Of a DNA stretch of 8,876 nt, positions 1 to 6,211 are shown one piece after another. Below the pieces are notes generated by a model. That model saw nothing but the letters and a program-made list of their open reading frames with translations, was not told where the DNA came from and did no database searches. The translations under genes and the position numbers were made by a program. Position 1 is the first letter of the stretch; the number at the start of each line of letters is the position of its first letter. The DNA comes from Deltaproteobacteria bacterium (GTDB lineage: Bacteria; Desulfobacterota; Desulfobacteria; Desulfobacterales; JAUVKB01). Location of the stretch: contig JAUVKB010000087.1 in NCBI GenBank assembly GCA_030596405.1, positions 1 through 8,876 of the forward strand, in the 5' to 3' direction.

Positions 1-449
1 GCTGAATAGCTCTCCGGCCTTCTGTTCATTGCCTCTGAGACCCTGGTAATAATTTCATATCCGGCCACAACCGCTGTGATTAGATCTTTGCCTGACACAT
101 TGTTTTTTTCCGCCACGCTCAGAGCGGAAGCTATTACACTGCAACTTGGATGAAGTTCAACCCGCGGATAAGTGTCACTCATATCATAACTAAGTGACAT
201 AACAGCGTTTACCATGGCAGCGTTGGCGCTTGGGACTCGGACTTTATGCGCAAGAATTGTAGATTCTTCTTTTCCTCCCATCTCTCTGACTATTTCAAGC
301 AGCGCCTTGCTCCATGGAGAGTTTGCGCCATACATGGCGATACAAACCCAATCACGGATACACAGTTTTGCTTTTTCTACAACATCATCAGGAATATCGG
401 AATATTTTAAATTTACAATCCACTGGCCTAATTGTTCTGCATAGTACAT
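1..449 (-). CDS. MmgE/PrpD family protein, N-terminal part (runs off window)
   Basis: The first 149 residues of an MmgE/PrpD-family protein; members are usually about 450 aa, so two thirds lies outside. Known activities in the family include 2-methylcitrate dehydratase, cis-aconitate decarboxylase and iminodisuccinate epimerase, all cytoplasmic enzymes acting on small carboxylic acids. Visible family features are the N-terminal helical start (YYAEQLGQWIVNLKYSDIP), the core segment ANAAMVNAVMSLSYDMSDT, a following HPSCSVIASALSVAE and then GKDLITAVVAGYEI. These match the family pattern N-A-x-x-N ... D-x-x-D-T ... H-P ... G-Y-E. The ATG at 449-447 is preceded by AAAGGAG with good spacing. It starts 20 nt after the mutase small-subunit stop, so it is co-transcribed with the mutase. 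The substrate cannot be read from this fragment; a role in the same pathway is inferred from position. Confidence 0.85.
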   Translation of the reverse strand, partial: MYYAEQLGQWIVNLKYSDIPDDVVEKAKLCIRDWVCIAMYGANSPWSKALLEIVREMGGKEESTILAHKVRVPSANAAMVNAVMSLSYDMSDTYPRVELHPSCSVIASALSVAEKNNVSGKDLITAVVAGYEIITRVSEAMNRRPESYS

Positions 450-469
450 TGATATAACTCCTTTAAATT

Positions 470-862
470 TCAGGCTTTATCTTTAGAAAGTTCAACAATA
501 ATCCGTACTGCATCATCAGGAGATGAGCCGGGACCGAATACCTCCGCAGCCCCCTTATCTTTAAGGGGCTGAACATCAACAGATGGAATTACTCCGCCTA
601 TTATTACAGGAACATCATAATTCTCTTTTTGCATTAATGCAGACAATTCATTGATTACAGGAAAGTGTTCTCCCATGGAACTGCTAAGACCTATAACGCA
701 CACATCTTCCTGAAGAGCGGTTTTAACAATCTCTTCAACATTATGAAAGTGAATATATATTACCTCCATTCCGGCATCTTTGCATCTGTTCATAACGGTC
801 AAGAGACCTCTGTCGTGGCCGTCAACAGAATAACGGCAGAATAAAACACGATGTTTTTTCAT
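470..862 (-). CDS. B12-binding small subunit of acyl-CoA mutase
   Basis: A 130-aa stand-alone cobalamin-binding domain, equivalent to the C-terminal domain of methylmalonyl-CoA mutase and to the separate small subunits of isobutyryl-CoA and 2-hydroxyisobutyryl-CoA mutases. It carries the base-off/His-on signature D-x-H-x-x-G as DGHDRG (residues 14-19; His16 is the expected lower axial cobalt ligand). It also has the GLSSSMGEH segment (about 58-66) and the IIGGVIP loop (about 87-93) that cradle the nucleotide tail. Length is normal for a lone B12 domain. It would pair with the large subunit encoded just upstream to form the active site. The reading frame is open to a TTG at 871, but AAGGAG at 877-872 abuts that TTG and sits 9 nt from the ATG at 862, so I chose 862. 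The gap to the large subunit stop is 15 nt. Confidence 0.93.
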   Translation of the reverse strand: MKKHRVLFCRYSVDGHDRGLLTVMNRCKDAGMEVIYIHFHNVEEIVKTALQEDVCVIGLSSSMGEHFPVINELSALMQKENYDVPVIIGGVIPSVDVQPLKDKGAAEVFGPGSSPDDAVRIIVELSKDKA

Positions 863-871
863 TTTCGGCAA

Positions 872-877
872 CTCCTT
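872..877 (-). promoter_or_regulatory. Shine-Dalgarno site of the mutase small subunit
   Basis: AAGGAG lies immediately after the stop codon of the large subunit and 9 nt before ATG 862. It decides the start: the upstream TTG at 871 touches the site with no spacer. The adjacency suggests translational coupling of the two mutase subunits, which would help keep them in equal amounts. Confidence 0.8.
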
Positions 878-2587
878 TTAGTTTTTATATGTCGACGAAT
901 AGCATCTGCCGCCTGTAACCTCAATAATCGCTTCCATCATTTCCGCAAGGGTACATTTTGCCCTGGCAGCATCCAGCAGTGCCGGCATCAAAATTCCAGC
1001 CTGCTCAATATCGTTATAGCTTTTCATCTTTTCCTTAACATGAGCCAGTGTTTTTTCAACCAGATTATTGTCCCGCGATTTTTTCCATTTTGTCAACTGC
1101 TCAAGAGTTTTTCTTCTCGATTCCTCAAGATCCACTGAAAAGGGAGGTATCTCTCCCTTTTCATCAACTCTAAACTTATTTAAGCCGACTACGACTTTTT
1201 CTCCTTTATCAACATTCCGACGCCATTTAATCATTTCATGTTCAAGCAGGTTTCTTATCCATCCGTTTTCAATGCACTTAAAAAAGCCGCCTTTTTCTTC
1301 TATGCTTTCCATTATTTTTACACCTTCCTGCTCAATTTTATCCGTCAGGCTTTCAATATAATAGGAACCACCTAAAGGATCCGTAACACTTGGGGTACCG
1401 GATTCGTGCAAAACTATTTGATTTACTCTAATAGCGGTTCTAACTGCTTCTTCAGAGGGCAACCCAATTGCTTCATCAAAAGAACCTGTATGCAAAGACT
1501 GAACTCCTCCAAGTGTGGCGGCAAGTACCTGCAGAGTGGTTCTTGAAATATTATTTAAAGGTTGTTCCTGGGTCAATTGTGATCCGCCGGTCTGAACATG
1601 CATCCTGTACTGGAGCGACTTTTGGGATTTACAGTTGAATCTGTTTTTCATAAGTTTTGCCCATAATCTTCTCCATGCCCGGAGTTTGGCTATCTCTTCA
1701 AAAAAATCCATACCAAGATGAACCTGTGAACTAAAACGGCTTACAAATTCATCCGGTTCAAGACCTGCCTTGATGCAATCTTCAATAAGATCCACTGCCT
1801 GGGCCATGATAATACCGAGTTCCTGAGCCGGTGTGGCACAGGTTTCGCCGTACAGGTAGCCGCAAAGATTGGTATGGTTCCACTTGGGGATATTTCTTGT
1901 GGCATACTTAATCAATTCAACTCTGAGTTTGCGCTGGGTCTGGGGGGTTGGCGCGCCTATATCCGTTGTAATCCAGCGTGTTAAAGCGTCGTTTTGGCTT
2001 TGACCGTTTAATTGCTCGGGTTTAAGACCTTTTTGCTCGGCAAAAGCAACATACATGGCCAGCATGGGAAGACAGGTAAATCGGGTGTTGGGAGCAACCC
2101 TTGTCTTCGGAAGATCATATTCTCCAAGAAGACTTTCAAGGTCTCCCAGGGTGGAAATGGATGCTCCGCTTAATCCCACAGCGTATTTTACGCGGGAATC
2201 ATCAGCCTCATACCCGCAGGTTGTGGGAGGGTCGATTTGAATCAGAGCTACGGCTTGACCCCCATAGCCCCCCATACCCTCTTTTAATAAAAATTCGGTT
2301 CTCTTTTTTGTTTCTTCACTTGTTCCATAGCCGTGAAGCATCTGAATCATCCACGGTGTATACTGATATGACAGCGCCCGCAAGCCCCTTGTATAAGGAT
2401 AGGTACCAGGCATTTCAACTTTTGTATCTTGAGAATCTATAGGCATATAAACCGTCTTCAGCGGTATTCCTGATTCTGTATGATTCTCCGGCATTTTGAA
2501 TTCAGGCTTTTTTTTATACCATTCAATCTGTTTGTCCCACTCTTGTTCAGCCTGTTTTGTTTTATCTAAATCGTCTTTAGAATACAT
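878..2587 (-). CDS. Acyl-CoA mutase large subunit, methylmalonyl-CoA mutase superfamily, divergent active site
   Basis: A 569-aa substrate-binding subunit of a coenzyme-B12-dependent acyl-CoA mutase. Family landmarks in order: PYTRG (64-68), PW (78-79), PTTCGYEADD (121-130), IPKWN (233-237), the MDFFEEIAKLRAWRRLWAKL stretch (293-312), SLHTGSFDEAIGLP (364-377), and TDPLGGSYYIESLT (402-415). There is no B12 domain; that is the next gene, the architecture of IcmA/IcmB and HcmA/HcmB. Aligned by eye to Propionibacterium methylmalonyl-CoA mutase, Tyr89 becomes Leu84, His244 becomes Leu245, Arg207 becomes Lys220, Arg82 becomes Thr77 and Asn366 becomes Gly368, while Glu370 is kept as Glu372. A 6-residue insertion falls near 107-113. 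The frame is open to TTG 2623, but AAAGGAG at 2603-2597 places the start at ATG 2587. The family is certain; the substrate is unknown and unlikely to be methylmalonyl-CoA. Confidence 0.93.
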   Translation of the reverse strand: MYSKDDLDKTKQAEQEWDKQIEWYKKKPEFKMPENHTESGIPLKTVYMPIDSQDTKVEMPGTYPYTRGLRALSYQYTPWMIQMLHGYGTSEETKKRTEFLLKEGMGGYGGQAVALIQIDPPTTCGYEADDSRVKYAVGLSGASISTLGDLESLLGEYDLPKTRVAPNTRFTCLPMLAMYVAFAEQKGLKPEQLNGQSQNDALTRWITTDIGAPTPQTQRKLRVELIKYATRNIPKWNHTNLCGYLYGETCATPAQELGIIMAQAVDLIEDCIKAGLEPDEFVSRFSSQVHLGMDFFEEIAKLRAWRRLWAKLMKNRFNCKSQKSLQYRMHVQTGGSQLTQEQPLNNISRTTLQVLAATLGGVQSLHTGSFDEAIGLPSEEAVRTAIRVNQIVLHESGTPSVTDPLGGSYYIESLTDKIEQEGVKIMESIEEKGGFFKCIENGWIRNLLEHEMIKWRRNVDKGEKVVVGLNKFRVDEKGEIPPFSVDLEESRRKTLEQLTKWKKSRDNNLVEKTLAHVKEKMKSYNDIEQAGILMPALLDAARAKCTLAEMMEAIIEVTGGRCYSSTYKN

Positions 2588-2596
2588 ATTATTATT

Positions 2597-2603
2597 CTCC
2601 TTT
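2597..2603 (-). promoter_or_regulatory. Shine-Dalgarno site of the mutase large subunit
   Basis: AAAGGAG sits 9 nt before ATG 2587. It decides the start against the in-frame TTG at 2623, whose 12 extra residues (MLIIVYLKENNN) resemble translated leader. The site lies outside the insertion sequence that ends at 2635, so it belongs to the original operon. Confidence 0.8.
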
Positions 2604-2629
2604 AAATAAACTATTATTAACAATACTGT

Positions 2630-2634
2630 AAATC
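2630..2634. repeat. Target-site duplication of the first insertion sequence, left copy
   Basis: AAATC directly abuts the left terminal inverted repeat. The identical AAATC at 4938-4942 abuts the right one. A matching 5-bp direct repeat at both borders is the footprint of a single transposition event. Confidence 0.8.
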
Positions 2635-2647
2635 CAGACCTCGGAAA
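2635..2647. repeat. Left terminal inverted repeat of the first insertion sequence
   Basis: CAGACCTCGGAAA is perfectly complementary to TTTCCGAGGTCTG at 4925-4937. The match stops at the next base on the outside (C2634 against A4938), which fixes the element border. Confidence 0.88.
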
Positions 2648-2658
2648 TCATAAATTGA

Positions 2659-2687
2659 ATTAAAACACATAAAGCTTTATTATTCAA
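2659..2687 (-). promoter_or_regulatory. Candidate outward promoter from the insertion sequence into the mutase operon
   Basis: On the minus strand, TTGAAT (2687-2682) and TTTAAT (2664-2659) are separated by exactly 17 nt. They match the sigma-70 hexamers at 4 of 6 and 5 of 6 positions. It lies inside the insertion sequence, points out through the terminal repeat, and would start transcripts near 2652, about 65 nt before the mutase start codon. The region is AT-rich, so chance matches are likely. The position makes it worth recording because the element separates the mutase genes from their original upstream promoter. Confidence 0.3.
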
Positions 2688-2799
2688 ACCTTTTAGCCAT
2701 TGCATAATAATTTATTGGACATTCATATATTTAACATGCTTAATTTTAAATATTTTTTTATGATACCTTATAAAAAGTCTACACTACGTGTGTTATATT

Positions 2800-2803
2800 G
2801 AGG
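2800..2803 (+). promoter_or_regulatory. Shine-Dalgarno site of the first transposase
   Basis: GAGG lies 8 nt before ATG 2812 and inside the frame that opens at GTG 2788. It favours the shorter, 690-aa protein. Confidence 0.6.
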
Positions 2804-2811
2804 TATCAATT

Positions 2812-4884
2812 ATGCAAACTTTACTTCCGGGCATAACGCAGGAAAAAAACGATAACACCAAAATGATTGGTGCAAATTTATTTTTGGTTTTCAACAAAAG
2901 AAATAAGCACCTGATTATCCTTAAAAATCACGATATAATTATTAGAAAGGTTGATCTTTCTGACAAGGCAGCAAAAAAAATATTTATTGTTGATGTAGTT
3001 GAATTAGGTGCAACCAAATCTCGATTGGCTGAAGCCCTTAATATCAGCAGGCAAACGATAGATAATTACATAGAGAGCAAAAAAAAATTTGGAACAGAAG
3101 GTCTGTTAGGGGGATACAATCCCAATATGGGCAAAGATCTTGCAGAACATCGCAAGCTTACGCAACACAAACGTATACAGGGTACTAAGGCTGTCATCCT
3201 TGCCAAAGAAAGAAAAGCTAAAAGATTAGAAAATCAAAAAAAACAACAACAGTTTGATTTTGAATTTGGAGAACAAGCTGTCCCAAAAGACGAGCAACCA
3301 TTCAACGCCCCTCATGACTGGAAGTTTACTCGTTATGCAGGGATATTCCCTTATCTAATTGTTTTAATCAATACGAATCAATGGCTGAAACTGGTAATGG
3401 GTTATTTCGGATCCAGTTATAAAATATTTTTAGTTTTTTTATTGATGGGTGCCCGTAATATCAAATCCATAGAACAACTAAAAAATGTTAAACAGAAAGA
3501 AGCCGGGCTTATTTTGGGCATTAAAAAATTGCCTCACAGAAAGGTTGTTTGGCAATGGTTTTATGCAGCTTGTAATTTTCGATTTTCCACATCTCTTTGT
3601 AAGTCATTTTTCAAACGACAGCTTTCATGTGGATTGGTTGGTGCCTGTACATGGTTTGCAGATGGACATCTGCTTCCATATACCGGCAAAAAAAAGGTGC
3701 ATCCTGCCTTTAATACACAACGCAAAATGATGATGCCGGGACAAACAAATATAGTTACATGCGACACAAGCGGCCGCATTGTTGATTTTCAGATTCAAGA
3801 AGGAAAAGGTGATATTAAAGCTCACATTGTTGAGCTGAAAAAAAAATGGGCTCAGGAACTGACAGAGTTCCCCTTTATGGTCTTTGACCGAGAGGGATAT
3901 GGTGCCCCATTTTTTAACTCTCTTATTGAAAATGAGATTCCATTTGTTACTTGGGAAAAACACGTTAATTCAAAAAAACTCAAGGAGTTAGACGATGATT
4001 GTTTTAACGAATCTTTTGAGATGAATAACAAAAAGTACCGTATTTTTGAAGGTGAGAAGACGTTTGCGCTGGAGCAAAATGGTAAAATTCAAACCTTTAT
4101 TCTCAGAAAGATTTATCTTTGGAACCAGACCAGCAATCGTCGAACATGTGGTCTTGCATGGGATGCTGGCAGACCTATAAATACTCTTCAATGCGCACAA
4201 GCTATATTGAGCCGCTGGGGAGCATCTGAAAATACATTTAAACACATTTATGACAGGCATCCGTTTCATTATCACCCCGGCTTTAAAACAGTGGATAGCG
4301 ATAAACAGCTTATAACAAATCCTGTTATCAAATTTATTGAAAAGGAAATTAAGGTCGTACGTAAAAAGCTCGATAAAAAGTATAAGAAAAATTCCAGAAC
4401 TAAGGAAGTTTTAAACAAAGATGGCTCAAGGCGAGAAAACAGCTTGAAAGCTCGTTTAGAATCAGGAATAAGCCAGTTAGAAGCAGAGCTCACAAAGCTC
4501 CTTAATGAGAAAAAACAACTTCCTGAAAAAGTGGATGTTTCTACCCTTGAAAATTATAATTCCTTTAAAAAGATCGATAATGAAGGGAAAAACCTTTTTG
4601 ATTTTGTTACAGCTTCATTATGGAACGTACGTAAAGATATAACTGACTGGTTATTGTGTCATTACCCGAATGAGAATGAATATGTGGATTTGTTTTATGC
4701 TATCACTCAGTCCCATGGGTGGATAAAATCTGAAGCAGATAGAGTAGTTGTCCGATTGGAACCATTGCAGCAACCGAGTCGCCAAAAAGCGCAAGAACAA
4801 TTGTGTAAAAAATTGAATGCAGTAAATACCTATATTCCAATCGGAAAAATATTACAGATTGAAGTTGGTTCGTCACCTGTTTAA
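2812..4884 (+). CDS. DDE-type transposase of the first insertion sequence
   Basis: A 690-aa transposase. An N-terminal helix-turn-helix is visible at about 67-86 (ATKSRLAEALNISRQTIDNY), followed by a basic Lys/Arg/Gln-rich linker at about 117-147. The likely RNase-H-fold catalytic residues are Asp284 (WFADGH), Asp359 (VFDREGYG) and Glu473 (SRWGASENTFKH). The Arg-Trp...Glu-Asn...Phe-Lys pattern is typical of IS4-superfamily-like enzymes. A charged segment at about 505-575 is likely coiled coil, and a conserved-looking C-terminal region around 600-640 follows. The frame is open to GTG 2788, but GAGG at 2800-2803 is 8 nt from ATG 2812, so I chose 2812. A TATAAA at 2769-2774 is a possible -10 box. 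The catalytic triad is assigned by pattern only. The protein would cut and join the 13-bp element ends. Confidence 0.85.
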   Translation: MQTLLPGITQEKNDNTKMIGANLFLVFNKRNKHLIILKNHDIIIRKVDLSDKAAKKIFIVDVVELGATKSRLAEALNISRQTIDNYIESKKKFGTEGLLGGYNPNMGKDLAEHRKLTQHKRIQGTKAVILAKERKAKRLENQKKQQQFDFEFGEQAVPKDEQPFNAPHDWKFTRYAGIFPYLIVLINTNQWLKLVMGYFGSSYKIFLVFLLMGARNIKSIEQLKNVKQKEAGLILGIKKLPHRKVVWQWFYAACNFRFSTSLCKSFFKRQLSCGLVGACTWFADGHLLPYTGKKKVHPAFNTQRKMMMPGQTNIVTCDTSGRIVDFQIQEGKGDIKAHIVELKKKWAQELTEFPFMVFDREGYGAPFFNSLIENEIPFVTWEKHVNSKKLKELDDDCFNESFEMNNKKYRIFEGEKTFALEQNGKIQTFILRKIYLWNQTSNRRTCGLAWDAGRPINTLQCAQAILSRWGASENTFKHIYDRHPFHYHPGFKTVDSDKQLITNPVIKFIEKEIKVVRKKLDKKYKKNSRTKEVLNKDGSRRENSLKARLESGISQLEAELTKLLNEKKQLPEKVDVSTLENYNSFKKIDNEGKNLFDFVTASLWNVRKDITDWLLCHYPNENEYVDLFYAITQSHGWIKSEADRVVVRLEPLQQPSRQKAQEQLCKKLNAVNTYIPIGKILQIEVGSSPV

Positions 4885-4924
4885 ACGAAAAGTGTCCAAA
4901 AAATTACGCTTAAAAATGCTGTTT

Positions 4925-4937
4925 TTTCCGAGGTCTG
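4925..4937. repeat. Right terminal inverted repeat of the first insertion sequence
   Basis: TTTCCGAGGTCTG, the exact reverse complement of 2635-2647. The outer border is followed directly by AAATC. Confidence 0.88.
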
Positions 4938-4942
4938 AAATC
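4938..4942. repeat. Target-site duplication of the first insertion sequence, right copy
   Basis: AAATC, identical to 2630-2634. It ends one base before the crotonase stop codon (4946-4944), so the insertion just missed the coding sequence. Confidence 0.8.
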
Positions 4943-4943
4943 G

Positions 4944-5744
4944 TTATTTTCCTTTAAAATTCGGTTTTCTTTTTTCCAGAAAAGCATTTGCCGCCTCTTC
5001 ATGATCCATACTGCCGCGGCATGCATCCAAAGCCATAGCTTCGAGTCTTAATTGGGTGTTAAGTTCCGTATTTAAGCCCTGATACAGCAATTGTTTGGCA
5101 AGCTGCATGGAGATGGGTGGGCTTTTTGCCAGATTGGAAGCCAATTTGTTGGCGGTCTCCATAAGTGACTCTGCAGGAACAACCTGGTTAACCAGGCCTA
5201 TTTGCAAAGCTTCCCTGGCGTCAAGAGTTTTTCCTGTAAAAACAAGTTCGCAGGCTTTGGCAATTCCCAATAAACGGGGTAAAAAATAACTAGAACCAAA
5301 TTCCGGAATAACTCCCATACGAACAAATCCGTATCCTATCTTTAGATCTTCAGAAGCTATTCTTATGTCACAACAAAGGGCAAATGTTGCGCCAAAACCG
5401 AAAGCCATTCCATTAAGAGCTCCAATAACCGGTTTTGTAATTTTTGACATGTGCTGACAACACTTTTCCGTAAATCCGTGGAGTAGTTCGTCCCACATTT
5501 CACCTTTTTTTTTCATTTCAATTTTTTGAAAAAATCTTTCTTTAATATCCGCACCGGAACAAAAAGAACTTCCTGCACCTGTAATTATCATCACTTTAAT
5601 ATTATCGTCTTCCTGTACCTTAGGCAGAATCTCAAGAATCTCTTCGGTCATTTTATTACTTAAGGCATTTAACTTATCAGGTCTGTTTAATGTTAAGGTT
5701 GCGATCCCATCGTTTATCTCCCAACGGATTGTTTGATAAGTCAT
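4944..5744 (-). CDS. Enoyl-CoA hydratase/isomerase (crotonase) family protein
   Basis: A 266-aa crotonase-fold protein of normal length, acting on an acyl-CoA thioester in the cytoplasm. Family marks are LNRPDKLNALS (19-29), the first oxyanion-hole segment ITGAGSSFCSGADIKE (54-69) and the second, NGMAFGFGATFALCCDIRIA (111-130). Further on are IPEFGSSYFLPRLLG (146-160) and GLV (183-185). Both hydratase glutamates of rat enoyl-CoA hydratase (Glu144 and Glu164) are replaced, by Thr120 and Phe140 in my alignment. An acidic residue, Glu148, sits where PaaG-like isomerases have the Asp of P-D-G-G, so an isomerase or hydrolase is more likely than a plain hydratase. The ATG at 5744 has GGAG 5 nt upstream. 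Without the downstream insertion sequence the gene would end 48 nt before the mutase start, so it was probably the first gene of that operon. Confidence 0.92.
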   Translation of the reverse strand: MTYQTIRWEINDGIATLTLNRPDKLNALSNKMTEEILEILPKVQEDDNIKVMIITGAGSSFCSGADIKERFFQKIEMKKKGEMWDELLHGFTEKCCQHMSKITKPVIGALNGMAFGFGATFALCCDIRIASEDLKIGYGFVRMGVIPEFGSSYFLPRLLGIAKACELVFTGKTLDAREALQIGLVNQVVPAESLMETANKLASNLAKSPPISMQLAKQLLYQGLNTELNTQLRLEAMALDACRGSMDHEEAANAFLEKRKPNFKGK

Positions 5745-5766
5745 GGTTTCTCCTTTTTTTATATAG

Positions 5767-5795
5767 ATTATATAGAATAACTTTTTTTAAAATTA
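5767..5795 (-). promoter_or_regulatory. Candidate promoter of the crotonase (original operon promoter)
   Basis: A perfect TATAAT lies at 5772-5767 on the minus strand. A weak -35 box (TAATTT, 5795-5790) lies 17 nt upstream. Transcripts would begin near 5760, just ahead of the ribosome site at 5753-5750. The -10 box is convincing; the -35 box is poor and the region is very AT-rich. This would have driven all four genes before the insertion. Confidence 0.4.
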
Positions 5796-5864
5796 ATTAT
5801 TATACTTAAGTTTTCGGAAAATAGTTCTTGACAAAAATTTTACGAGTTTATGAAATTAATCATT

Positions 5865-5884
5865 ATTCCAGCGATGACGGGAAT
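5865..5884. repeat. REP-like short hairpin repeat, first copy
   Basis: ATTCC ... GGAAT pairs around a short GC-richer loop, followed by CCAG. This looks like the widespread extragenic repeat built on ATTCC-x-GC ... GGGAATCCAG. It is part of the left arm of the MITE-like element and is mirrored at 6117-6136. Confidence 0.55.
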
Positions 5885-5911
5885 CCAGATTTTGGGTCTA
5901 ATAACAAGGTG

Positions 5912-6058
5912 GAGATATACTATGTAATTAAGCAATTACATAAGCACAAGGGCATAATTTGTTATAAAATTTACTATTCGCATAAACTTTTTGAGATAAA
6001 GCTTCATGGCAAATCTCATCTGCAAGAAAATTATAAGTATTTATACCTATATGCTTAG
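5912..6058 (+). pseudogene. Possible decayed RelE/HigB-like toxin C-terminus
   Basis: The plus-strand frame reads YYVIKQLHKHKG, then YSHKLFEIKLHGKSH, up to a stop at 6056-6058. This resembles the C-terminal pattern of HigB/Gp49-like toxins (a KxHG turn, then YSKKL.x.LFELR.hGKsh before a short strand). The usual ending is not recognisable, the N-terminal half is absent, and upstream the frame crosses the repeat arm. The TTG at 5828 that opens the frame is part of a TTGACA box, so it is unlikely to be a start. No antitoxin gene is visible. The resemblance is from memory and could be chance in AT-rich DNA. Confidence 0.22.
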
Positions 6059-6116
6059 TATATCAATTATAAAAGCAATAAATTATCATAAATTATTTTG
6101 AGACTCACCGTTCTAT

Positions 6117-6136
6117 ATTCCCGCGTAGGCAGGAAT
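6117..6136. repeat. REP-like short hairpin repeat, second copy
   Basis: ATTCCCGCG ... CAGGAAT forms a short hairpin and continues into GACGCGG. On the opposite strand it reads like the copy at 5865-5884, keeping the inverted symmetry of the 416-bp element. Confidence 0.55.
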
Positions 6137-6211
6137 GACGCGGCCAACAGATAACTTATTTAAATTTATGATATTATTTTGTCAATAATTAAAATCCGAA
6201 GACTTAAGTAT

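Larger units (their letters stand above)
2635..4937 (+). mobile_element. Complete insertion sequence, 2303 bp, unassigned family
   Basis: The element is bounded by 13-bp perfect inverted repeats, CAGACCTCGGAAA at 2635-2647 and its reverse complement at 4925-4937. Both are flanked by AAATC (2630-2634 and 4938-4942). It encodes one uninterrupted 690-aa transposase on the plus strand. There are 177 nt of AT-rich DNA before the gene and only 53 nt after it. A weaker subterminal inverted pair around TTGGACA (2715-2721 and 4892-4898) may be a second transposase contact. The element lies between the crotonase gene and the mutase genes, against their direction. Intact ends, matching target copies and an open gene suggest recent insertion and possible activity. 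I could not place it in a named IS family from memory. Confidence 0.88.

Noticed and set aside
214..444. Plus-strand frame antisense to the MmgE/PrpD gene
   Set aside because: It is a shadow of a well-matched coding region and has no ribosome site or family resemblance.
2781..2793. Palindrome ACAC-TAC-GTGT ahead of the first transposase as an operator
   Set aside because: The arms are only 4 bp, which is expected by chance, and no repressor is encoded in the element.
5828..6058. 76-aa plus-strand reading frame starting at TTG
   Set aside because: Its start codon is the TTG of a TTGACA inside a repeat arm, it has no ribosome site, and its first third is repeat sequence. Only the later part is recorded, as a tentative remnant.
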